Source of the DNA: Treponema sp. | GTDB lineage: Bacteria; Spirochaetota; Spirochaetia; Treponematales; Treponemataceae | Assembly: GCA_014803985.1 (NCBI GenBank) | Contig: JAAVAO010000008.1 | Coordinates: 38,877-102,876 of the forward strand | Length of the DNA: 64,000 nt | Reading direction: 5' to 3' | Part shown: positions 42,360 through 53,170 of the stretch, piece by piece | How the letters are laid out: every line of letters begins with the position of its first letter | Numbering within the stretch: position 1 is the stretch's first letter | Program-made: the position numbers and the translations under genes | Notes under the pieces: model-generated | Told to the model about the DNA's origin: nothing | Databases searched by the model: none | Seen by the model: only the letters and a program-made list of their open reading frames with translations

Positions 42360-44162
42360 TTGGAGTATATTTTGAAAAGATTCAAAAAAGTTTTGGCGAT
42401 ATTTGCCGTTGTACAAGCAATAGAAGGAGGGGGTATAATACTTACCTCCTGTAACAGTTCATCCCACATTACAATTGAAGAAGCGGGAATGTTCATTCAA
42501 GATGGTGTAATATTTGGAGGAGATCCAAAAACAGCAAAGGGAAGTCTAGCGATTCCAGATGGTGTAACTGGAATCGGAAACGGTGCATTCCGCAATTGTA
42601 GTGGTTTAAAAAGCATAGAAATCCCAGAGGGAGTGACACACATCGGATTCAATGCGTTCAGTGGATGCACAGGATTAAAAAGCATTACAATCCCTTCAAG
42701 CGTAACATATATTAGTAGCGATGCATTTACTGATTGTACTAGTTTAAAAAATGTAATAATTTCAGAAGGTGTAGAGCATATCGTTTTCGCATTCAATGGT
42801 TGCATAAACCTAGAAAGCGTGACAATACCATCAAGTACAAAAAGAGTCGATGGCTTTCATAATTGTCCAAAACTCAAAACTATAACAGTAGCAGAAGATA
42901 ATCCCAGTTATACAGCGGAAAATGGTGTTCTTTATACCAAAGTCAAAACTGGACTAATTGCATGGCCATCTGCCAATGGAAACATTACAATACCCTCCAC
43001 CGTAGAAGCAATCGGATCTTCAGCATTTGAAGAGTGCCTCTCTTTAACAGGCGTAACAATTTCAGAAGGTGTAATAGCAATTGAAAGAAACGCCTTTCAA
43101 AATTGTAAAAATCTCAAGAATATAACAATACCATCAAGCGTAAAGTACATACAAAACGACGCATTTACTGGTTGTGAGAATCTTAAAAGCATAACGATAG
43201 CAGAAGATAATCCAAATTGTTCAGCGGAAAATGGTATTATTTATGATGACAAAAATAGAACTGAACTAACTGCATGGCCGTCTGCCAACGGGAACATTAC
43301 AATACCCTCCACTGTAGAAACTATCGAAACTTCAGCATTTGAAGGATGCCGTTTTTTAACAGGCGTAACAATCCCAGAAAGCATAACAGAAATTAAAAGC
43401 AATGCTTTTAAAAATTGCACGAATCTCAAAACTATAACGGTAGCAGAAGACAATCCCAATTATTCAGCGGAAAATGGTATTCTTTATGACAAAGACAAAA
43501 CTGAACTAATTGCATGGCCGTCTGCCAATGGAAACATCACAATATCCTCCACTGTAGAAACAATCGGATCTTCAGCATTTGAAGAGTGCTTATCTTTAAC
43601 AGGCGTAACAATTTCAGAAGGTGTAATATACATTGAAAGTAACGCTTTTCAAAATTGCAAAAATCTCAAAAACATAACAATACCATCAAGCGCAGAGGAC
43701 ATAGACACCGGCGCATTTGCTGGCTGTGAAAATCTTAAAAGCATAACAGTAGCAGAAAACAACCCTGTATATTTCGCCGAGTTTGGCGTTCTTTATAACA
43801 AAGATGAAACTGAACTAATTGCATGGCCATCCGCTAATGGAAATATCAAAATCCTCCCAACGGTAGAAGCTATCGGAGATTATGCATTTTCAGGGTGCAC
43901 TGCTTTAACGGGCGTAATAATTCCAAACGGAGTAAGAAAAATAGGATATAAAGCATTCATAGGGTGTTGTCTTACAAGCATTGAAATCCCTAAAAATATA
44001 AATGAAATCGAAAGCCTCGCATTCTGTAGTAGTATGTTGAAAAAAGCCTCATATCACGGTACAAAATATGAATGGAAAAGAATCAAACTTGGAAGTTATG
44101 TTTTCCCTAAAAAACAAATGCGAATAACATGTTCTGATGGCACTGCTATTGTGGAATGGTAA
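42360..44162 (+). CDS. BspA-like leucine-rich-repeat (LRR_5) lipoprotein
   Basis: Repeats of the form LKSITIPSSVTYISSDAFTDCTSLKNV; lipobox-like IILTSC near the N-terminus. Confidence 0.9.
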   Translation: MEYILKRFKKVLAIFAVVQAIEGGGIILTSCNSSSHITIEEAGMFIQDGVIFGGDPKTAKGSLAIPDGVTGIGNGAFRNCSGLKSIEIPEGVTHIGFNAFSGCTGLKSITIPSSVTYISSDAFTDCTSLKNVIISEGVEHIVFAFNGCINLESVTIPSSTKRVDGFHNCPKLKTITVAEDNPSYTAENGVLYTKVKTGLIAWPSANGNITIPSTVEAIGSSAFEECLSLTGVTISEGVIAIERNAFQNCKNLKNITIPSSVKYIQNDAFTGCENLKSITIAEDNPNCSAENGIIYDDKNRTELTAWPSANGNITIPSTVETIETSAFEGCRFLTGVTIPESITEIKSNAFKNCTNLKTITVAEDNPNYSAENGILYDKDKTELIAWPSANGNITISSTVETIGSSAFEECLSLTGVTISEGVIYIESNAFQNCKNLKNITIPSSAEDIDTGAFAGCENLKSITVAENNPVYFAEFGVLYNKDETELIAWPSANGNIKILPTVEAIGDYAFSGCTALTGVIIPNGVRKIGYKAFIGCCLTSIEIPKNINEIESLAFCSSMLKKASYHGTKYEWKRIKLGSYVFPKKQMRITCSDGTAIVEW

Positions 44163-44218
44163 AATTTATCAAAGAAATAATCCGTAAAACTATGATTTGT
44201 CATATCAATCCCCCATAA

Positions 44219-44248
44219 AAAAAGCGGGCTTAAAAACCCGCTTTTTGT
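44219..44248. terminator. Bidirectional intrinsic terminator
   Basis: AAAAAAGCGGG-cttaaaaa-CCCGCTTTTT between convergent LRR and formyltransferase genes. Confidence 0.85.
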
Positions 44249-44269
44249 CGGAAATCCTAAAGACTTTTA

Positions 44270-45442
44270 TTAGTGATGGAACAATCGAATGCCATTAAAA
44301 CACATAACCATTCCATAGTCATCGGCGGCTTTTATCACCAAATCATCGCGAACGCTTCCACCAGGTTGAACAACAACACTCACTCCGGATTTATGCGCGC
44401 GATCTATATTATCGCCAAACGGAAAAAATGCATCGCTTCCAAGCGCAACATTTGTATTCTTTGAAATCCACTCCGCCTTTTCCGCTTCAGTGAAAACCTC
44501 AGGTTTTTCTTTAAAAACAGTCTGCCACTTTCCATCCGCAAGAACGTCCATATATTCATTGCCAATGTAAACATCAATCGCATTATCTCGATCAGCACGC
44601 TTTATGCCGTCCACAAACTGTAAATTCATAACTTTTGGACTTTGACGAAGCCACCAATTGTCCGCCTTTGACGCTGCAAGCCTTGTGCAATGAACTCTGC
44701 TTTGCTGACCTGCTCCAATTCCAATCGCCTGCCCATCCTTTGCAAAACAAACCGAGTTTGACTGTGTATATTTCAAAACAATCAGGGAAAGAATTAAATT
44801 ACGCTTGTCATCATCTGAAAGGGCTTTATTTTTCGTAACAATATGTTCAAGGCAAGAGTCATCAATTTTTATAAAATTATGTCCTTGTTCAAAGGTAACT
44901 CCAAAAACCTGCTTCTTTTCAGTTTTAGGGGGAATATACTGTGCATCTATTTTTAGAATGCAATAAGCGCCTCCCTTTTTCGCCTTTAAAATTTCCAATG
45001 CCTCTTTTGTATACGCAGGGGCAATAACTCCATCCGAAACTTCCTTTTTTATCAAAAGGGCGGTTGCCTCATCGCACTCGTCCGAAAGCGAAATAAAATC
45101 TCCAAAACTAGACATTCTATCCGCACCGCGAGCACGTGCATAGGCGGCGGCAAGAGGAGTAAGTGCAACTCCGTCCGTAAAATATATTTTTTGCAGCGTT
45201 TCAGAAAGCGGAAGACCAATAGCAGCCCCAGCAGGACTCACATGCTTAAAACTCGTTGCCGCAGCAAGCCCCGTGGCCTCCTTCAATTCCTTTACCAACT
45301 GCCAGCCGTTCAAAGCATCAAGTAAATTGATATATCCTGGTCGTCCATTCAACACCTCAAGAGGAAGCTCGCCGTTTTCCATAAACACTTTCGCAGGCCT
45401 TTGATTTGGATTGCAACCATACTTTAATTCCAACTCAGTCAT
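44270..45442 (-). CDS. Stand-alone phosphoribosylaminoimidazolecarboxamide (AICAR) formyltransferase (PurH C-domain homologue)
   Basis: LKYGCNPNQRPAKVF, SFKHVSPAGAAIG, SFGDFISLSDECDEATA, VCFAKDGQAIGIGAGQQSRVHCTRLA, DAFFPFGDNIDRAHKSGVSVVVQPGGSVRDDLVI. No IMP cyclohydrolase domain in the ORF. Confidence 0.9.
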   Translation of the reverse strand: MTELELKYGCNPNQRPAKVFMENGELPLEVLNGRPGYINLLDALNGWQLVKELKEATGLAAATSFKHVSPAGAAIGLPLSETLQKIYFTDGVALTPLAAAYARARGADRMSSFGDFISLSDECDEATALLIKKEVSDGVIAPAYTKEALEILKAKKGGAYCILKIDAQYIPPKTEKKQVFGVTFEQGHNFIKIDDSCLEHIVTKNKALSDDDKRNLILSLIVLKYTQSNSVCFAKDGQAIGIGAGQQSRVHCTRLAASKADNWWLRQSPKVMNLQFVDGIKRADRDNAIDVYIGNEYMDVLADGKWQTVFKEKPEVFTEAEKAEWISKNTNVALGSDAFFPFGDNIDRAHKSGVSVVVQPGGSVRDDLVIKAADDYGMVMCFNGIRLFHH

Positions 45443-45565
45443 AACAACTCCCATAAAAACACCGTATAATTACAACTCTCTCATTTTCCATTAAAATCGA
45501 CAGCATATAACAACATACGAAATATAAAAGCACCTCTAAAAATTTCAGTTTTTAAAGGTACCCAT

Positions 45566-45600
45566 AAAAAAAAGACCGCCTCAAAATGAGGCGACCTTTA
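45566..45600 (-). terminator. Intrinsic terminator of the chemotaxis receptor gene
   Basis: Minus strand: GGTCGCCTCA-TTT-TGAGGCGGTCTTTTTTTT directly after the stop at 45618. Confidence 0.85.
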
Positions 45601-45617
45601 CATTCATTACTCTGGCA

Positions 45618-47669
45618 TTAAATCTTGAACTTCTTCAAGTGACCATCCATAATGGAAATGTTCTCTTGCGTTTGATGAGCCAAATCTTTGACAGCCTGTG
45701 AAGACTGACTAATCTGCTGCGCACCAATCGCCATTTCATCCATACTTCCAGCAATTGTATCAGAAATCTGCTGAAGAGTGTTAACATCATGTTCAATTGA
45801 TACAATTGCATCAGACATATAATGCGCCTTTTCAGTTACATCAACTGCCATAGTTCTTGTGTCGCTCAATGCCTCAAAAATCTGCTGTGACGCAGTTTCT
45901 TGTTCTGTCATTGCAGAATTGATTTGATTTATAATCGTGTCAGTTGTTTTGATATGCTGCACAATTTCACCAAATGCACCCTGCGCCGCACTTGAGTATG
46001 AAACGACATCTGCAATAGACGTTGCGATATTGTTAAGTTCTTTACCGATTGCATCAGATTGACTTGAAGAATTTTCAGCAAGCTTTCTAATTTCGTCAGC
46101 AACAACGCTAAATCCTTTTCCTGCATCCCCTGCATGAGCGGCCTCAATAGCGGCGTTCATAGCAAGCAAGTTTGTCTGAGAAGCAATTTGAGCGATAATG
46201 TCGTTCGCTTGAATAAGCATCTTTGAGTTATCTGAAATATTGTTGACTTTTTCAGCAACAAGAGAAAGCTTTTCATTTCCAGCCTGAACAATTTTATCAA
46301 GCAAATGGAAACTTTCCGTCATCTTAAAGACAGATGCAGAAACCGACTTGATATTACCCAACATCTCTTCAATCGCAGCAGAAGATTCGGTTGTAGCCGC
46401 GCTTTGGTTTTCAATAAGTTGATTAAGAGAAGAAGCGGCATCTTCTGATTTAGCTGTAGTTTCAGTCGTTCCAGTAACGGCTGACTTCTGCTCGTTTGCT
46501 TGGTGACGAACGCTTTCAATATTGGCAAGAATCTCAGCAGTGGCAGATGCTGACTGTTGTGAACTGCTGTCCAAGTCAGAAACCAATTCCACAATGGATT
46601 TTTGAACCGATGAAAGTTCGCTCATAATTGTATGAAGCATATTGATAAAGGTGTTTACAGACTCACACACACTTGCGAATTCATCATTTCCCTTAACTGG
46701 AATTTGAATAGAAAGATCTGCATCTCCAGAACTAAGATTTAACATTGCATTATCAACAGCCTTCAAAGGCTTTGTAACCTTGATAATGAAAATCACTATG
46801 ATAATAATAGATTCAATAAGTGTACACAAAAGCGCAACTACAGCAACACCTGCAAAAATACTACGTGAAATATTATCGACATCCGCAAAACTTTTGCCTA
46901 AATAAATCATCGTGAGGATTTCCCCTTCCATATCCTTGAACGGATAGTAGAAAGCAATTTGTTTTTCACCTGCAAGTATACGCGTTGTAAGCACTTCGCC
47001 ACCAGCCATAACCTTAGAAACTGTCTCGGCATCGTCAAGGCGAGTTCCCTTTATGGCAGGCATAGTTGTACGAGCGCGCTTATTTCCATCAGCAAAAACG
47101 ATCACGTCATATCCAGTGTCATACAAAACTTCATTTAACACAGCGTCAGCAGTACAGTCAGCGCGCAAAAGGCATGCCCCTATAATTCTATCGCCAGACT
47201 TCAAAGGAAAGCATCGCGCAGCATTGATTTCTTCATTTTGAGAAAGATAATCGTTTGTTTCATTTCCGTTTAACGCTCGGCGCAAAAACTCAACTCCTCT
47301 TGCGGTAGGTTTGCCATAACGCTCAGATGAAATTTGATTTCCATTGGCATCAACGATCATCGCTGCATTAGCATCAAAATAGGTCATGGCCTCTGATGCC
47401 AGCATGTCCGCCCAGCGGTCAGCATGATCTTCACGATAGCGCATGTGTGATTTTGAAACATATTCGCTACACAACTGCAATCGATCAAGAACATCTTTAA
47501 ATTTTGAAATTGGAACAGTCTGAGCCTCTCTCAACTGCATCTCTGCCATATTAAACAAACCATTTTTAATGCCATAATTTGTTCCAACAAGCAGAACAGT
47601 CGTGTAGGCACAAACACAAACAACAAGAACCCCGATGACAAACTTTCCAAGCGAAGTCTTTTTCTTCAT
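45618..47669 (-). CDS. Methyl-accepting chemotaxis protein
   Basis: N-terminal TM and extracytoplasmic sensor, HAMP-like region, signalling tip IIAQIASQTNLLAMNAAIEAAHAGDAGKGFSVVADEIRKLAENSS. Confidence 0.95.
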   Translation of the reverse strand: MKKKTSLGKFVIGVLVVCVCAYTTVLLVGTNYGIKNGLFNMAEMQLREAQTVPISKFKDVLDRLQLCSEYVSKSHMRYREDHADRWADMLASEAMTYFDANAAMIVDANGNQISSERYGKPTARGVEFLRRALNGNETNDYLSQNEEINAARCFPLKSGDRIIGACLLRADCTADAVLNEVLYDTGYDVIVFADGNKRARTTMPAIKGTRLDDAETVSKVMAGGEVLTTRILAGEKQIAFYYPFKDMEGEILTMIYLGKSFADVDNISRSIFAGVAVVALLCTLIESIIIIVIFIIKVTKPLKAVDNAMLNLSSGDADLSIQIPVKGNDEFASVCESVNTFINMLHTIMSELSSVQKSIVELVSDLDSSSQQSASATAEILANIESVRHQANEQKSAVTGTTETTAKSEDAASSLNQLIENQSAATTESSAAIEEMLGNIKSVSASVFKMTESFHLLDKIVQAGNEKLSLVAEKVNNISDNSKMLIQANDIIAQIASQTNLLAMNAAIEAAHAGDAGKGFSVVADEIRKLAENSSSQSDAIGKELNNIATSIADVVSYSSAAQGAFGEIVQHIKTTDTIINQINSAMTEQETASQQIFEALSDTRTMAVDVTEKAHYMSDAIVSIEHDVNTLQQISDTIAGSMDEMAIGAQQISQSSQAVKDLAHQTQENISIMDGHLKKFKI

Positions 47670-47775
47670 TTTATGTCTCCATAATTTTAGTTTGACTGAA
47701 AAGTACATTCAGTATTTCACATTATATATCTAATAAACTATAATATCTAGTAAAATTTTGCAAATTTTTACTAAA

Positions 47776-50376
47776 TTACTCATTTTTAAGATACTTTTTT
47801 AGTGTATTTAAAAGCCTGTTGAACTCCAACGGCTTGGAAATATGTCCATTCATCCCTGACGCTATCGCTTTGTCAATATCATCGCTAAACGCATTCGCTG
47901 TCATTGCAACAATCGGAAGAGTCTGTGCGTATTCGCTGTCCAGCCCGCGAATTTTTTTAGTGGCCTCATAGCCGTTCATAACCGGCATTTGCACATCCAT
48001 AAAAACAATGTCGTAGTATCCGTCAGGAGAAGATTGCACCTTTTCAACAGCCTCCGCCCCATTTTCGGCAAATTCCACATCAAGACTTGCAGTTTTTAGG
48101 ATTTCAGAAGTAATCTCTCGGTTCAATTCAATGTCATCAACAAGAAGGACTCTTCTTCCTGAAAAATCAGAGTTTGAAAAATCCTTTAAAGAAATCTTTC
48201 TGTCCCCCGCTTCGTCAGGATCATCGACTTTTTGCTGAATTTCAAGATACACGACAAACGTAAATATGGAGCCTCTATCAAGTTTGCTTTGCACCTTTAC
48301 ATCTCCGCCCATCTTTTGAATTATAGTGCGCGCAATTGTCATTCCAAGACCCGCCCCTTGAATTTGAGAAAGACGTTCATCCTCGGCTCGTGTAAACGGC
48401 TCGAAAATGTGCGCCTGATATTCATCACTCATTCCTATCCCGTTGTCCTCGATACTGAACTCAAAGCAAGCCATTCCACTTTTCGCGCTTTCCTTTTCAA
48501 CGACCGAAAGATGTATGCTTCCGGCTTCAGGAGTGTATTTCACCGCGTTGCTTATAAAATTCATAAGAACTTGCTGAAGCCGCTTTCCATCTCCGATTAC
48601 ATTTTCATGCTCCAACTCCCCAATCGAAAGCGTTAAAGTATGTTTTTTTGTTTCCACCAATGGCTTTGCAATAACTAACACTATGTCTATAGCATCCCGA
48701 ATTGAAAAGTGCTCTTCATTCAACTCAATTTTGCCAGATTCAATTCTTTTCATATCAAGAACTTGGTTTATCAAGTCCATAAGGTGATTAGATGAAACGG
48801 TAATTTTTCGCAGACAATCTGCTATATAATCCTTGTCATCCAAATGAAGAGATGCAATTGCAGTCATTCCGATTATTGCGTTCATCGGGGTGCGAATTTC
48901 GTGACTCATACTTGAAAGAAATTCCGACTTTGCCCTGTTCGCCTTGTCCGCGGCGGAATAAGCGTTCTCCAATTGAATTTCCCGTGCAACGTCATCGTTA
49001 ATGTCAAGCATATACAAAACCACGACTGGATTATCAATTGTATATTCCGCGCTTTTTAAGAGCTCCATCTTCACCCAGCGGGAATTGCCATTTATCATAC
49101 GGCGATAACGGTGAATGATATGCGCATCGCTTTCCTCAAATTGTTTAAAAATGTCTGTTCGATTAAAGCAACGGACAAAGTCTTCAACATCATCTGCATA
49201 TATAAAGCCACCGACAGAAAAATAATGAACACACTCATCAATAGTGTCAAAGTTATCAAAGTCAAAATCAGCAGACTTTACGACTTTAAAAGTTCCGTCC
49301 AAAAGATTCAGTTTCAACACCATATAATAATATTCAGAAAGAACCGCAAGTGAATCGGCGAGATCCATTGAACTGTTTTTTAAAATGCTTTGAGTTGCAG
49401 ACCTCAAAACCTTTTGACTGTGCATTTGTGTCGTTGCAAAGTAAATTATATACAAAGCAAAAATTATTATGCTTATAACCTGCATTTTTATAAGCACCAA
49501 ATTATAGCGTTCTGCCATTCTCGCAATTGTTGAAGGAGGACATATTTGTAACAGCGTCCAAGCCTCCCTATCGTTTTGAATTAAAAACGCACTTTCAAGT
49601 CCATCTTCAAATTTATAGCTAAAACTAAGACTTCCGCCATTTGAAAAAACATTCTTCACTTTTTCATACGTGTCATCTGGCAACTTTATTATATTTTTAT
49701 AGTAATATAAAATATTTCTACTGGAAAATTCTCTATTTGAAGTTGCAACTACACTTCCATCCGGCGCACATAAGAACGAAATCACTCCATTGTCAAATCT
49801 GCCGCATATTAAAAGATCTGCAAGCCAATCGCTTTGATGAATGCCTATAAAAACGCCAATTATTTTTCCGTTGTAGAAAAGCGGTGCATAAACCACAAAG
49901 ACAGACTCGTCATTAAAGCGACTTTTTAAAATAATGTCCGCCCCAATACCGCCCTGTATTCCTTTTATATAATAATTGCGATCCCTCACGTCATGCGTTA
50001 CGCCCTCTGAATCAATCGAAATTCCCTTTAGGTTGACAAAACGCAAATGGTCAAAAAGAGAGTTATCCTCCATTTCCTTTAAATCCCTCCAATCGACATC
50101 GGGAGAATCCATTTGCTTTTCATAAAGCATAGCAATATTGTTTATAGACAGTTGAGACGATAAAAATATCCTGTCAAAAAATTTCTCGGATTGTATGGCT
50201 TCGCTCTCAATATACGAGGCATTTTGCTCTTTCACTATATCACTAAAGCAATCAGAGAAAAACATCACAAGCACTGCAATTACCACAACCAACACAAACA
50301 AAATAATCGCATCGCTTCGATGTTCTTTTGGATATATCATCTCTTTAAAATTAACATTAGTTTTATCGAAATCCAT
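47776..50376 (-). CDS. Hybrid sensor histidine kinase/response regulator
   Basis: HisKA KSEFLSSMSHEIRTPMNAIIGMT; HATPase FSIEDNGIGMSDEYQAHIFEPFTR; receiver RVLLVDDIELNREIT...IVFMDVQMPVMNGYEATKKIR. Confidence 0.93.
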   Translation of the reverse strand: MDFDKTNVNFKEMIYPKEHRSDAIILFVLVVVIAVLVMFFSDCFSDIVKEQNASYIESEAIQSEKFFDRIFLSSQLSINNIAMLYEKQMDSPDVDWRDLKEMEDNSLFDHLRFVNLKGISIDSEGVTHDVRDRNYYIKGIQGGIGADIILKSRFNDESVFVVYAPLFYNGKIIGVFIGIHQSDWLADLLICGRFDNGVISFLCAPDGSVVATSNREFSSRNILYYYKNIIKLPDDTYEKVKNVFSNGGSLSFSYKFEDGLESAFLIQNDREAWTLLQICPPSTIARMAERYNLVLIKMQVISIIIFALYIIYFATTQMHSQKVLRSATQSILKNSSMDLADSLAVLSEYYYMVLKLNLLDGTFKVVKSADFDFDNFDTIDECVHYFSVGGFIYADDVEDFVRCFNRTDIFKQFEESDAHIIHRYRRMINGNSRWVKMELLKSAEYTIDNPVVVLYMLDINDDVAREIQLENAYSAADKANRAKSEFLSSMSHEIRTPMNAIIGMTAIASLHLDDKDYIADCLRKITVSSNHLMDLINQVLDMKRIESGKIELNEEHFSIRDAIDIVLVIAKPLVETKKHTLTLSIGELEHENVIGDGKRLQQVLMNFISNAVKYTPEAGSIHLSVVEKESAKSGMACFEFSIEDNGIGMSDEYQAHIFEPFTRAEDERLSQIQGAGLGMTIARTIIQKMGGDVKVQSKLDRGSIFTFVVYLEIQQKVDDPDEAGDRKISLKDFSNSDFSGRRVLLVDDIELNREITSEILKTASLDVEFAENGAEAVEKVQSSPDGYYDIVFMDVQMPVMNGYEATKKIRGLDSEYAQTLPIVAMTANAFSDDIDKAIASGMNGHISKPLEFNRLLNTLKKYLKNE

Positions 50377-50556
50377 TTTTACATATTACCACCATTCTAG
50401 AAATTCCACAAGAAAAATGGCGGAAGGTATATTGATTTTTCAGTTTTTATTTCTCGACTTCCAGTCATAGGGCTTACCCTGCTTACCCCGTTTTGATATT
50501 GAAATGCGAGCGTTGCGAACAAATAAAAACAAAGAACAGAAGGGAAAACAAAAAAA

Positions 50557-50617
50557 TGAGGGGGTGGACAACACGCTTTTTACAGTCGGCAGTCCTCCCC
50601 CATCAATCATAGTCGTT
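50557..50617 (-). terminator. Intrinsic terminator downstream of the DEAD-box helicase
   Basis: Minus strand: GGGGGAGGAC ... GTCCACCCCC followed by TCATTTTTTT. Confidence 0.7.
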
Positions 50618-50638
50618 TTTTTTTAGTTTTTATACGGA

Positions 50639-52831
50639 CTAGAATCTTTCAGTCCTTCGCTTTGCAAAACCAGAACTGCCATTGCGCTCTGTTGGCGTAT
50701 GAAAATTCGGACGGCTGGAACTTCTGCCCCTGCCAAAATCCCGTTCCCTATCACGCCGAGAACCACGGTCTCTCTCTCTGCCCCTATCTCTGTCTCCAAA
50801 ACCACGGCTACGACCGCCTCTGTCACCAAAGCCACGACCTCGTCCGCCGCCTCTGCGCCTTCCGCGACCGCCGTCATCATCGAATCCGCCGCCTGCATCC
50901 CTTGCATCAATATGAATATGCGGAACGCTTCCATCAGATTTTGAAATCTCCAAAGCCCGTTTCGCCGCTTCTTTTGGAAGACTAATCAAACTGAAATTCT
51001 GCGACATATCAATTCTGTCAACATCACGACCTGGAATGTGCAAAAGCTGGCTAAAATAATCTGCAACGGCTTTTGCCGTGTAGCCGTCTCGTTTTCCCAG
51101 CTGGACATACAATCTTGTTTGGTCAGGATTTGAAGCGGCTCCGCTTGAACGCGATTGCACTTTTCCATAGCGAGATCTATCAAGAGATTTGCTATACATA
51201 ACAGAAAGAACAGACGCAAGAACATCAAGAGAATCATTTTCACGGCATAAGTCTTCCGCCATTTTTATGAACTGCTTTCCAGGCTTTATTAAGTTTGTTG
51301 CACCACGAGGAGTTTCAAACACTTCGTCCTCAAAAAGCTGTTTTTCCGCTGAATTTTCAGTCATATTGGTAACAGCACGAACTTCTTCCGCACTCCCATT
51401 CAATACACTTTCGTTTTCAACGCCTTCAGCACAAACATCCTGCGTCTCTGTTGCTCCTACATCAGTGGCAGCATCCTGCATTTCAGATGCATTTTCAAAA
51501 GAGTCTTTATTTTTCTCTGTCTTTTCAGCAACAGTTATTTGGTTCAAGCCCAGTTTTTCACGAAGTTCAATATAAAGTCGTTCTCTCTTTCTTTCAATTA
51601 TTTCATCCACAGTCGGAACAGTATCTTCGTTCATTTCGCCTTTGCTCGCCCTGCGAATTGCACGCTGCAAAAACGAAAGTTTTCTCGTTTCATTCGGACA
51701 AACAAAAGTCACCGCCGTACCAGCCGCACCTGCGCGTCCAGTTCGTCCAATTCTGTGAACATACGTTGCACCGTCAAAAGGCAGAGAATAGTTTACAACA
51801 TGGCTCAATCCTGAAATGTCAATTCCACGAGCCGCAACATCAGTTGCAACAAGAACGCGAGTCTTTTTTATTCTAAAGCGGGCCAAAATTTTCTCTCGCT
51901 GGTTTTGTGCAATATCTCCGTGCAATGCCGCCACTTCATATCCTTTTTCGTCAAGAACTCGACTGACAAAATCGGCATCGCTCTTTGTTTGCGTAAACAC
52001 AAGACCATAAAAATCATCAGCATAATCTATAAGACGCACAAGCGCATCAATTTTTTCGCCTTCCTTTAAAACCCAATATTTTTGGTCAATTAAAAGCGGC
52101 TCATCAACAACACCCTCTTCCTCAACGATTTCATAGTCGCCCATAAATTTCTGCGCAATTTTCAAAATGGGTGCGGGCATCGTTGCGCTGAACAATAGAA
52201 TTCGTGCGTTTGGATTTGCCTGTTCAAAAATATGCTCAATATCGTCAACAAAGCCCATATCAAGCATTTCATCGCCTTCATCAAGAATAAAATAGTCGAT
52301 TTTAGAAATGTCCAAAGTTCTGCGCTCAAGATGATCTTGAACACGACCAGGAGTTCCAACCACTATTTCAGACCCTTTTTTCAAATCACGAAATTGAGTT
52401 GTATAAGACGCTCCGCCATACAAAACACAACTTCTCGGAGGCTTTCCCTCTGTGAAAGACTGCATTTCATTGCATGTCTGAATTGCAAGCTCTCGAGTTG
52501 GCTCAAGAATAAGAGCCTTTGTCATACCTGTTTGCCCGCGAAGCCTCTGAATGATTGGCAGTCCAAAGGCGGCTGTTTTTCCCGTACCAGTTCTTGCCCG
52601 GGCAATCATATTTGCCTCGCCATTAAGCAATCGTGGAATTGCAAGCGTTTGAATAGGAGAAGGAACTTTAAACCCCTTCCTTTCAACAGCCGCAAGCGTT
52701 TCTTCATCAAGTCCTAAATCTTCAAATGACATCTCGCCATCGACATCATCACTCTCAAGAGCCTCGTCTTCCTGTACCTGTGACTCTGTGTCCACCGCTT
52801 CGTTCTCTAATTCCTTTTCTTCCATTTCCAT
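50639..52831 (-). CDS. DEAD-box RNA helicase (DeaD/CshA-like) with DbpA-type RNA-binding domain and Arg/Gly-rich tail
   Basis: ARTGTGKTAAFGLPI, PTRELAIQ, LDEGDEMLDMGF, SATMPAP, HRIGRTGRAG; C-terminal ...GRGRRRGGGRGRGFGDRGGRSRG... Confidence 0.93.
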   Translation of the reverse strand: MEMEEKELENEAVDTESQVQEDEALESDDVDGEMSFEDLGLDEETLAAVERKGFKVPSPIQTLAIPRLLNGEANMIARARTGTGKTAAFGLPIIQRLRGQTGMTKALILEPTRELAIQTCNEMQSFTEGKPPRSCVLYGGASYTTQFRDLKKGSEIVVGTPGRVQDHLERRTLDISKIDYFILDEGDEMLDMGFVDDIEHIFEQANPNARILLFSATMPAPILKIAQKFMGDYEIVEEEGVVDEPLLIDQKYWVLKEGEKIDALVRLIDYADDFYGLVFTQTKSDADFVSRVLDEKGYEVAALHGDIAQNQREKILARFRIKKTRVLVATDVAARGIDISGLSHVVNYSLPFDGATYVHRIGRTGRAGAAGTAVTFVCPNETRKLSFLQRAIRRASKGEMNEDTVPTVDEIIERKRERLYIELREKLGLNQITVAEKTEKNKDSFENASEMQDAATDVGATETQDVCAEGVENESVLNGSAEEVRAVTNMTENSAEKQLFEDEVFETPRGATNLIKPGKQFIKMAEDLCRENDSLDVLASVLSVMYSKSLDRSRYGKVQSRSSGAASNPDQTRLYVQLGKRDGYTAKAVADYFSQLLHIPGRDVDRIDMSQNFSLISLPKEAAKRALEISKSDGSVPHIHIDARDAGGGFDDDGGRGRRRGGGRGRGFGDRGGRSRGFGDRDRGRERDRGSRRDRERDFGRGRSSSRPNFHTPTERNGSSGFAKRRTERF

Positions 52832-53170
52832 ACCGTTTCCCTACATAATATAGTTTAATTGCGGCACGACGAATAAATAAAAAAATCCTAAAGCATCATT
52901 CAATTTTTCAATTTACATTGCGTGCCAATTTTTCAGAAGTCCTTATGACCCATCTTTATCAAATAGAACTTCCATCTTTAAGAGCAGCATTTAAGAATAT
53001 ACTAGAAAATCACGAAACATACAAGCAATCAATCGAAAAATATTGAAAAAAATGGAAAATATCGCAAAAAACACCCTTTCAATGCCCTTTCATTACGTAT
53101 AAAATCACAAGCCTCAAGAACAACGCATAGTGAATTGCTATGAGATTTTAATAGCGAATTTTCTTCAAAA

